Positions 19,840-25,751 of a stretch of 64,000 nt of DNA are shown piece after piece (the stretch's first letter is position 1; every line of letters starts with the position of its first letter). The notes below the pieces were generated by a model. The model was not told where the DNA came from. It saw only the letters and a program-made list of their open reading frames with translations, and ran no database searches. This DNA is from Aromatoleum toluvorans (GTDB lineage: Bacteria > Pseudomonadota > Gammaproteobacteria > Burkholderiales > Rhodocyclaceae). A program made the translations under genes and the position numbers. The stretch lies in the NCBI RefSeq assembly GCF_012910905.1, contig NZ_WTVN01000024.1:16507-80506 (forward strand), read 5' to 3'.

Positions 19840-20763
19840 TCAGCCCACCAGTACGCTCAGGCGCCGCAGGGCCGGATCCTGGATGTGTTCGTGGATGAGC
19901 GGACCGTGATCGACGAGAAAGGGGCTGTCGGAACCGGTCAGCCCTTCGGCCTGCAGTTCGGCCACGGTCACTGCGCACAGCGCGTCCATGTGCTCGCGCT
20001 TCTCGTCCGCGTCGGCCGTGGACATCATCGCGGCGATCCGCTCATGCACGATGCGGCCCAGTCGCGGCAGTGCCGGCAGGCTGCGGTGCCGCCACTTGTA
20101 ATACGGCGCATAGCGACGGTTCAGCAGATAGACCAGCGACATCAGATCGTTGCAGAACGAGGTTTCCGCATATTGCGCGACGAACGCTTCGCCGCGGACG
20201 AGCGCGCGCGTGAAGTTGTACTGGCCCGCCTGGCCGATCGACATGCAGCGCGCGGCGATCTTCGTGAGCCGGACGTCGTCGGGATAGAACGCGAGCAAGC
20301 GCCGCCGACGCTGCGAGAAATCGTCGAGCGGGTCGCGGAAGACGCGTCCGGAGGTGCAGGCCGCGAGGTACTTTTCCGGGATGCGCAGCCAATCGAAAAG
20401 CGTCTGTGGGCCGTCCGGATGGCCGAGGTACTGCTTGTACCAGGTTCCGGTCTGGAGCACGCCTACGCGCCCTTCGCCCCATTCGGTGGTCGAGCGTGCG
20501 AAGCCGTCGAAGAACTTCGGCAGACGGTCGTAGGCTTGCTGCAGCGACGCGCCAATCGCCGCGTAATCGTCTTCGCTCAGCCACAGACAGAATCCCGGCC
20601 CCCAATCGTGGTCGCGCGATTGCTCGTCGTCGAAACCGAGGCAGTCCGAGCCGTCGCCGGAGAGCCCGGCAGCGATGCGGTCGCGCCACGCGGCGAATTC
20701 GCCGGCTAGCAGGTCCCGGCCGTAACGGTCGAAATACCGTTCGGCGAGCGTCAAACCGTTCAT
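19840..20763 (-). CDS. DUF4037 protein (nucleotidyltransferase-like) in the bss unit
   Basis: A 307-residue soluble protein with the motif QSRDHDWGPGF near residue 49, which I associate with DUF4037, a family distantly related to nucleotidyltransferases. GFDDEQSRDHDWG provides several acidic residues that could bind metal. The rest is rich in Arg and aromatic residues. The start overlaps the preceding gene by four bases (ATGA), showing coupling within the bss unit. Function unknown. If it is a nucleotidyltransferase it could modify another protein of the operon, but that is speculation. Confidence 0.65.
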   Translation of the reverse strand: MNGLTLAERYFDRYGRDLLAGEFAAWRDRIAAGLSGDGSDCLGFDDEQSRDHDWGPGFCLWLSEDDYAAIGASLQQAYDRLPKFFDGFARSTTEWGEGRVGVLQTGTWYKQYLGHPDGPQTLFDWLRIPEKYLAACTSGRVFRDPLDDFSQRRRRLLAFYPDDVRLTKIAARCMSIGQAGQYNFTRALVRGEAFVAQYAETSFCNDLMSLVYLLNRRYAPYYKWRHRSLPALPRLGRIVHERIAAMMSTADADEKREHMDALCAVTVAELQAEGLTGSDSPFLVDHGPLIHEHIQDPALRRLSVLVG

Positions 20764-21344
20764 GGCGCAATCGCGTAATCGATTACTTCAACTGTCTCGC
20801 TGCCGGTAAAGGCCTGCTCGGCAATCAGCGCATTCAGGCGTCGCCCGACCTCGGCAGCGACGTATTTCTCGCCGCACTGCTCGCACAGGCCGGCGGGCAC
20901 CTTCTTGATGACATACATCCGGCCTTCCAGACGGTAGTCGAAATTGCCGACAGTCACCTGCTTGATGGCGCCGCCGCAGAAATAACAGGTCGTGGTCGAA
21001 TCGGACATCGCCGGATCTCCGGGGGAACGCTGCAGGGCCGTGCGCCAGAAAGGGGGCGCGGGCACGTAGGCATGGATGACAGCGAGCCAGCCGTCGGTGC
21101 GTGGCGCTGCGACTGCATGCACCGGTTTGCGCTCGTGGACCGCGCACAGGAGGTAGGCCGGATCCCGCCCGGAGTGCCGGTGCTCCTCGATGATGCGGCC
21201 GGAGCGCAGGGCTGTTTCGATTTGCGGCACGGCAATGTGCCCCGCCATCAGCGAACGGATCACGTGCTCGGACAGGACGTAGCGCGATTCGCCGGCGCGT
21301 GCGGCGATCCACGCGGTTTCTCGGCCGGGGGTGGGAAGGGGCAT
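20760..21344 (-). CDS. DUF4258-YgiT zinc-finger fusion (toxin-antitoxin-like domains)
   Basis: A 194-residue protein in two parts. Residues 24-98 (LSEHVIRSLMAGHIAVPQIE to VIHAYVP) resemble DUF4258, a MqsR/RelE-like fold. Residues 113-194 are a YgiT/MqsA-type zinc finger with Cys120, Cys123, Cys154 and Cys157. Met113 is preceded by GGAG at suitable distance, so the zinc-finger half may also be made alone. In other genomes the two parts are commonly separate adjacent genes. The ATG at 21344 has no good ribosome site; an upstream TTG at 21350 is in frame. The position inside the bss unit is unexpected for a toxin-antitoxin pair. Confidence 0.65.
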   Translation of the reverse strand: MPLPTPGRETAWIAARAGESRYVLSEHVIRSLMAGHIAVPQIETALRSGRIIEEHRHSGRDPAYLLCAVHERKPVHAVAAPRTDGWLAVIHAYVPAPPFWRTALQRSPGDPAMSDSTTTCYFCGGAIKQVTVGNFDYRLEGRMYVIKKVPAGLCEQCGEKYVAAEVGRRLNALIAEQAFTGSETVEVIDYAIAP

Positions 21345-21397
21345 AGGCAAAGCGGCGTCCGGGCCTTCAGCGGGCCGAGGGCCGAACGCGGTTCAGA

Positions 21398-21922
21398 TTA
21401 TTGATAGACGCCGGTGAAAATTTCATTCTCGTCGGCAAACATCTTCCTAAATTTCGCGCGTGCATCCGCGCGCACGCGTTCGGCATGTTCATGATCCAGC
21501 CCGCGCCCCTCAATCCATTTCTCCAGATTGACGCCGCCGGGCAGCCATTTCTCCAGCGTCTCCCGTTCATACATCCAGGCCTTGTCCCTTACGCCCAATG
21601 CGGCCAGGATTTCCCAGACCTCGTCCCTGGTTTCGTCGTGGCAATAGACGCACATGACGCAGCGGTTGAGCTGGAATTCGGTGATCAGCTTGCGGTCGTA
21701 TTTGACAGCGGGAATTTTCTTTTCCTCGACATAGGGATCGAGCTTCCTCGCCAGTTCCTCGACTTCCTCGCGCAGGCCGAACACGAGCCATTTTCCCCAG
21801 TGCTCGAGATATTGCTTGTTGGTCAGCGGCTCGCCGCGCAGGGCGATGTAGTTGTATCGGTACTCGATGTGATCCAGGGGAACGACGAAGATGAAGTGCG
21901 ATTCCGGCCGATCGACGATCAT
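21398..21922 (-). CDS. Uncharacterised CxxCxxC protein in the bss unit
   Basis: A 174-residue soluble protein, rich in charged and aromatic residues, that I cannot place in a named family. The main feature is Cys88, Cys91 and Cys94 (CVMCVYC) followed by a helical, acidic C-terminal region. Three closely spaced Cys could bind zinc or part of an iron-sulfur cluster. It lies between the MoaD/ThiS-like gene (14-base gap) and the DUF4258-YgiT gene (53-base gap) on the same strand, with GGGAGG before the ATG. Its place in the operon suggests a role in maturation or protection of benzylsuccinate synthase, which is inference. Confidence 0.7.
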   Translation of the reverse strand: MIVDRPESHFIFVVPLDHIEYRYNYIALRGEPLTNKQYLEHWGKWLVFGLREEVEELARKLDPYVEEKKIPAVKYDRKLITEFQLNRCVMCVYCHDETRDEVWEILAALGVRDKAWMYERETLEKWLPGGVNLEKWIEGRGLDHEHAERVRADARAKFRKMFADENEIFTGVYQ

Positions 21923-21936
21923 GTGGCGCCTCCCGC

Positions 21937-22218
21937 TCAGCCGCCGGCAATGGCCGGAATCACGTTGACGACATCGCCGGCGTTCAGTCGGGTCTTCATG
22001 TCTTCGAGGTGAACAGCATTGCGACCATTGATGAAGACGACGAACTGGGGTGAGAGGCCGCCGTCGGCGTTCGACAGCGCCGCAGCGAAGCCCGGATTAT
22101 GCTGATCGATCAAGCCGATCAATGTTGCGACCGTGGCGTCCGCCGGGGTGTCGAGGGCGAGCTCGCTTTGCTTGATGCCCAGTACGCCGAGCAGATTCAG
22201 CCTGACGTCGATGTTCAT
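21937..22218 (-). CDS. MoaD/ThiS-like ubiquitin-fold protein in the bss unit
   Basis: A 93-residue protein with beta-grasp features: an N-terminal strand MNIDVRLNL, FVVFINGRNAVHLEDMKTRL in the middle, and a C-terminus GDVVNVIPAIAGG ending in the Gly-Gly that MoaD and ThiS use for adenylation and thiocarboxylate formation. It starts in a four-base overlap with the DUF4125 gene. No MoeB/ThiF-type activating enzyme is in the window, so it would need one encoded elsewhere. It could be a sulfur carrier for cluster or cofactor assembly, a protein modifier, or only a structural subunit. Confidence 0.8.
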   Translation of the reverse strand: MNIDVRLNLLGVLGIKQSELALDTPADATVATLIGLIDQHNPGFAAALSNADGGLSPQFVVFINGRNAVHLEDMKTRLNAGDVVNVIPAIAGG

Positions 22219-22787
22219 GCCGTTTCTCCGTATTTCAGCACGCTCTCGGCGTGATCCACGTCGCGATAGCCGTTCTTGCAGACCAGCCGATGCAGAGCCT
22301 CGACCGCGAGATTGCGGTTGGCGGCGACGGCGGCCTCGATATTCTCGAAATACAGCTGCAAGGTATGGTCGCCGTAGGTTTCCAGTTCGCAGCCGAGATA
22401 GATTCCGAAGTTCCGGCCGTCGCCGGTTTCATCCATGCTGCGGCAACAGCGCCGATACAGGGCGGGATAGCGGCGTTCCAACTCTTCCTGCCAATTACTT
22501 TCCACGGTGACGATGATGTCGATCAACGGATTGTCTGACAGTGGTGGAATCAGCTTGTCCATGCGCGCGTATTTTTCTGCGAGCAGGTTACGTCCGGCGG
22601 CCTCGGCCTGTTCCAGGTCGGCCAGATAGGAGGCGAGCATTGGCCGCGTCCAGGTCTCGAACAGGCTGGAACGGATTGTCTTGAAGTTGTCGGGGGCGCT
22701 CTGGCAGGGGGCGTGCCGCGCGCTCCTGACACGGACGAACATCTGCCACTCGGCTGCCAGGATGTGGTCGAGCAGGGACGCGTTCAT
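22215..22787 (-). CDS. DUF4125-like protein following bssF
   Basis: A 190-residue protein. The segments FVRVRSARHAPCQSAP near residue 17, GRNLLAEKYARMD near residue 64 and the late LGCELETYGDHTLQLYF near residue 131 match the pattern I know as DUF4125, a family of unknown function seen in anaerobes. It is the seventh gene of the bss unit, where related operons carry a gene called bssG; equivalence is not tested. Four-base overlaps at both ends couple it to bssF and the MoaD-like gene. A role in assembly of the glycyl-radical enzyme is an inference from position. Confidence 0.65.
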   Translation of the reverse strand: MNASLLDHILAAEWQMFVRVRSARHAPCQSAPDNFKTIRSSLFETWTRPMLASYLADLEQAEAAGRNLLAEKYARMDKLIPPLSDNPLIDIIVTVESNWQEELERRYPALYRRCCRSMDETGDGRNFGIYLGCELETYGDHTLQLYFENIEAAVAANRNLAVEALHRLVCKNGYRDVDHAESVLKYGETA

Positions 22788-24523
22788 TGCTGCTGCGCCC
22801 TCGACTCACGCATCTCGCTGATGATCAATTCGCCAAACAACTTGGGCAATTGCTCGGTCTTGTCGACGAACTTCACGAGGCTGCCGTATTCGTCGCGCAG
22901 TGACTGTTTGGCCGACAGACTGCAGCTGACGCCCAGTGTGAGCAGGCTGACATCGTTGCCCTTGCAGTACTTGATGGCATCGGCCACGCCGCAACCCCAA
23001 TTCGAGGCGCCGTCGGTGATATGCACCAGCAGGGTTTTCTTTCCCGGGATGCGGGTCTTCAAGGCCGTGGCGATGATGGCTTCCCCGGACGCCGTCCTGC
23101 CGTGCGGCAGCACCGTCAGCATGCGGCCGCCACGATAGATCTCGGTGATGCGGCAGGCGTTCCTGACTTCGTTGTAGGCGAACAGCCGCGCGTTGCTGGT
23201 GTACTCCAGGATCGCCGTGAACAGCGTCTGGTAGATCATCTCCGCCTGGTCCCAATGAGTCGGGTCGGCCATCGACCCGGTCGCGTCGACCAGCAGAACG
23301 ACATTCTTGCGCATGTCGAACTCGTGCTTCTTTTGCTGGAATACCGCACCGGTGGTGTGGGCGCGGTAAAGCCGGCGGCTGTGGATCTTCCCCGAACTGA
23401 GGCCGCGGTTGAAAACGCTGCGGCGATCGGTGGCGTTCCGCACCACCTGCTCGAGCTTGTGCAACAGCTGGCGATCGACGCGGTTGCGCGCGAGCATCAC
23501 GATGTCGTTGCCCTCGACGCGCGCGACGTTCTCGAAGTTTGCGACGTTGCCTTTGATCTGATCGGTGTAATCGCGGTTCTTCTGCGGCAGCGCCGCCTCG
23601 ATCAGGTTGGCGTAATTGACGATGGTGGCCTTGACGGCCGCTTGCTCGGCCTCTTCCCGGGCCAGTTCCTCGTCTTCGCCCATGTCGGGCATCATGAAGC
23701 GGTCGCTGCGGTCGCCGGGCCAGAAGCGGATGTGGCCAAGCACTTCGCGCCAGAGCTGTTCATAGAGATCGAGGCGGAGATCGCAGCGGTCGCTCACGCT
23801 CGGGAGGGCCGGGCAGTCTTCGCGCAGCGCCGGCACGATGCTGTTCATGGTCTGCATCGGCTTGCTGTAGTACTGGTCCAGGCTGCCGCGCATGACCAGG
23901 CCGCCCAGCGTGAGATCGCTGTGGCCGTTCTTGTAGAGTTCCGGATCGCGGTGGGCCGCCAGACGCCACCACAGGTGCAGCATCTCGGACAGGGTGGGGG
24001 GCTTGATCAGGCTCTTCAGCGTCTTGGTGATACGCCAGTCGCGTGCCACCTCGGCGTAATAGCCGAGCACGCTCTTGTTCGCCAGGCCGTCCACGTAGAC
24101 CGACTCGCACACGCTGAAGAACATGTCGAACTTGTATTCGTACTGCGTCGGCGGCTGCACGCGCAGCCTCAACATTTCGTGCAGCCGCTCGGACCATTCG
24201 ACGCGCTTGTAGGCTTCCTGCACCATGATGCCGACCATCAGATCGGTCTTTCCCGCCGGCACCGGATACGTCCCCATGATCGGTGTCGGATCGAGGGCGA
24301 GCGCGTTGTCGCGCTCCATTCCCGACCAGACGATCTCTCCGACGTTGCGGCCGATGAAAGTCGACAGTTTGCGAATGGCGACCAATAGCTTCACCAACTC
24401 GACGGATTCGATCGGCGACTTGTCGCGACGCCAGAAATCCGAATAGCCCTCCTCGCCGGGAATGACGAAACGCTTGACGTCCCCGGCGTCGTTCATCAGG
24501 CGGAGCGTGGTGTCGTAGCTCAT
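22784..24523 (-). CDS. bssF: BssF, VWA-domain partner of the BssE ATPase
   Basis: A 579-residue protein whose C-terminal third (about 408-579) is a von Willebrand A domain. The MIDAS motif reads DATGS (Asp413, Thr415, Ser417), a DxTxS variant of DxSxS; GRTASGE and ITDGASNWG supply the later metal contacts. The N-terminal 400 residues are helical with an acidic stretch near residue 280 (DMGEDEELAREEAEQAA). A MoxR ATPase followed by a VWA protein is the NorQ/NorD and CbbQ/CbbO arrangement, in which the pair remodels or inserts metal into a partner enzyme. BssE-BssF is therefore likely an activase or chaperone for benzylsuccinate synthase. Confidence 0.8.
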   Translation of the reverse strand: MSYDTTLRLMNDAGDVKRFVIPGEEGYSDFWRRDKSPIESVELVKLLVAIRKLSTFIGRNVGEIVWSGMERDNALALDPTPIMGTYPVPAGKTDLMVGIMVQEAYKRVEWSERLHEMLRLRVQPPTQYEYKFDMFFSVCESVYVDGLANKSVLGYYAEVARDWRITKTLKSLIKPPTLSEMLHLWWRLAAHRDPELYKNGHSDLTLGGLVMRGSLDQYYSKPMQTMNSIVPALREDCPALPSVSDRCDLRLDLYEQLWREVLGHIRFWPGDRSDRFMMPDMGEDEELAREEAEQAAVKATIVNYANLIEAALPQKNRDYTDQIKGNVANFENVARVEGNDIVMLARNRVDRQLLHKLEQVVRNATDRRSVFNRGLSSGKIHSRRLYRAHTTGAVFQQKKHEFDMRKNVVLLVDATGSMADPTHWDQAEMIYQTLFTAILEYTSNARLFAYNEVRNACRITEIYRGGRMLTVLPHGRTASGEAIIATALKTRIPGKKTLLVHITDGASNWGCGVADAIKYCKGNDVSLLTLGVSCSLSAKQSLRDEYGSLVKFVDKTEQLPKLFGELIISEMRESRAQQQ

Positions 24524-24535
24524 GGCAGGAAGACC

Positions 24536-25396
24536 CTAGGCGGCGATGTATTGAACGTATTCCGTCTTGCTCTTTTCCACCTTCCCCTGATTCACGTGCA
24601 GCGACAGCAGGACCGATTCGAGCGTCTTCTTGTCGGTCTGCAGGCTCGTTACGATGGCTTCGCGCAGCGTGCCGCCGGCGGCGATCATCTCGCCGAGCAT
24701 CAGGATCTTGCGTGTGGAAACGTCGACGCCGAGGTCGGCATTGGCGCGAATGCTGTTCGCCACCGTGATGATTTCCCTCGCCTGTTCATGCGTCACGCCG
24801 GTCTTCTTTTCCAGCACCTCGATTTCCACTTCGTTCGGCAGGAAATCCATCGTCGTGACATAGAAGCGGTCGCGCAGGGCCGGGTCGAGCAGCTCGGTGC
24901 CGACGAATTCGGCGCCTTCGTTGAGGGTCGCGAAGAACACCACCCCGGGCGCCACCTGCAGCAGTCCCAGTTCGTCCATCCACACCTGACGATCATCGGA
25001 GAGGATCGAGAACAGCATGTTCAACGCCTTCGGGTGCTCGGGGCGATTGATCTCCTCGAGATGAATGACGCAGTTGGGTGTCTGGATCGCCTGAGGGAAG
25101 AGGAACTGCTTGTAGCGGGTCTCCCCGTTCTCGAGCGCGTATTCACCAAACAATTGCCCCGGCTCGGACAGGATGCCGATCTGGAAAGTCGCCAAAGGCA
25201 GCCCATTGACGGCAGCGTATTGCCGTACCAGCGAAGACTTCCCGCAACCCTGCTTCCCGACCACCAGGACATTGACGGGATGCTTTTTGGATATCTTCGA
25301 GAATTTATCGAGAAAGCTCTGGTTTTCCGTACTTACATAGTAGTAAGGGTCAACTTCCGGGACGAACAGGCCATTTGCGCTAGAAGAAGTTTTCAT
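24536..25396 (-). CDS. bssE: BssE, MoxR-type AAA+ ATPase (chaperone)
   Basis: A 286-residue AAA+ ATPase. Walker A is GKQGCGKS (residues 47-54), Walker B is CVIHLEEINRPE, sensor 1 is in FFATLNEG and an arginine-finger DRF follows near residue 180. Length and order match the BssE/TutH proteins of toluene degraders, which belong to the MoxR/NorQ branch. It lies just after the synthase subunit genes and 12 bases before bssF, its presumed VWA partner. A 5-bp hairpin (CTCTC / GAGAG) stands between bssB and the bssE start. Confidence 0.88.
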   Translation of the reverse strand: MKTSSSANGLFVPEVDPYYYVSTENQSFLDKFSKISKKHPVNVLVVGKQGCGKSSLVRQYAAVNGLPLATFQIGILSEPGQLFGEYALENGETRYKQFLFPQAIQTPNCVIHLEEINRPEHPKALNMLFSILSDDRQVWMDELGLLQVAPGVVFFATLNEGAEFVGTELLDPALRDRFYVTTMDFLPNEVEIEVLEKKTGVTHEQAREIITVANSIRANADLGVDVSTRKILMLGEMIAAGGTLREAIVTSLQTDKKTLESVLLSLHVNQGKVEKSKTEYVQYIAA

Positions 25397-25443
25397 GATC
25401 TTTTCTTACTCTCATCGAGAGGTGAGCAACATTCGTCCGATGT

Positions 25444-25674
25444 TCAGACGTGGTCGCGGAAGCTCAGTTTTCCTTCCTCATGCCGGGAACAGGTCGTGTT
25501 CTCGACGTCCCTCAGCCAGCGTTTCCAGACGCCCCCCATCGCGTGACGGTTGGCGGTGCATTGGCCGCGGTGCGGATCGGTGGGATCGGGGGTTTGCCAC
25601 TTGCAGCTCCGGCACGGCCTGGCTGTTCCGGCTTCCGTGTGCGGCTGATTTTGTAGGCTCTTTTCTGCTTGCAT
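25444..25674 (-). CDS. bssB: Benzylsuccinate synthase beta subunit BssB
   Basis: A 76-residue protein (about 8.5 kDa, as expected) with four cysteines at 21, 24, 39 and 62 that can bind one low-potential [4Fe-4S] cluster in a HiPIP-like fold. In known enzymes BssB caps the substrate entry of the alpha subunit. The ATG at 25674 is chosen because GGAGA lies 6 bases upstream; the frame continues 11 codons further but without a ribosome site. It follows bssA after a 77-base gap that holds a strong hairpin. Confidence 0.9.
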   Translation of the reverse strand: MQAEKSLQNQPHTEAGTARPCRSCKWQTPDPTDPHRGQCTANRHAMGGVWKRWLRDVENTTCSRHEEGKLSFRDHV

Positions 25675-25709
25675 GATTTGTCTCCAATATCTTTTTGTGC
25701 GATTCAAGA

Positions 25710-25737
25710 CAGAGGGGAGCGGAACGCTGCCCCTCTG
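25710..25737 (-). other. Strong RNA hairpin between bssA and bssB
   Basis: On the transcript, CAGAGGGG pairs with CCCCTCTG and an inner AGCG pairs with CGCT around a 3-base loop, with a single bulged C: about 12 base pairs. There is no U-tract, so it is unlikely to terminate. It could protect the bssDCA message from 3' decay or mark a processing site, which would help adjust subunit amounts. Confidence 0.7.
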
Positions 25738-25751
25738 ATTGATGGCTTGTC

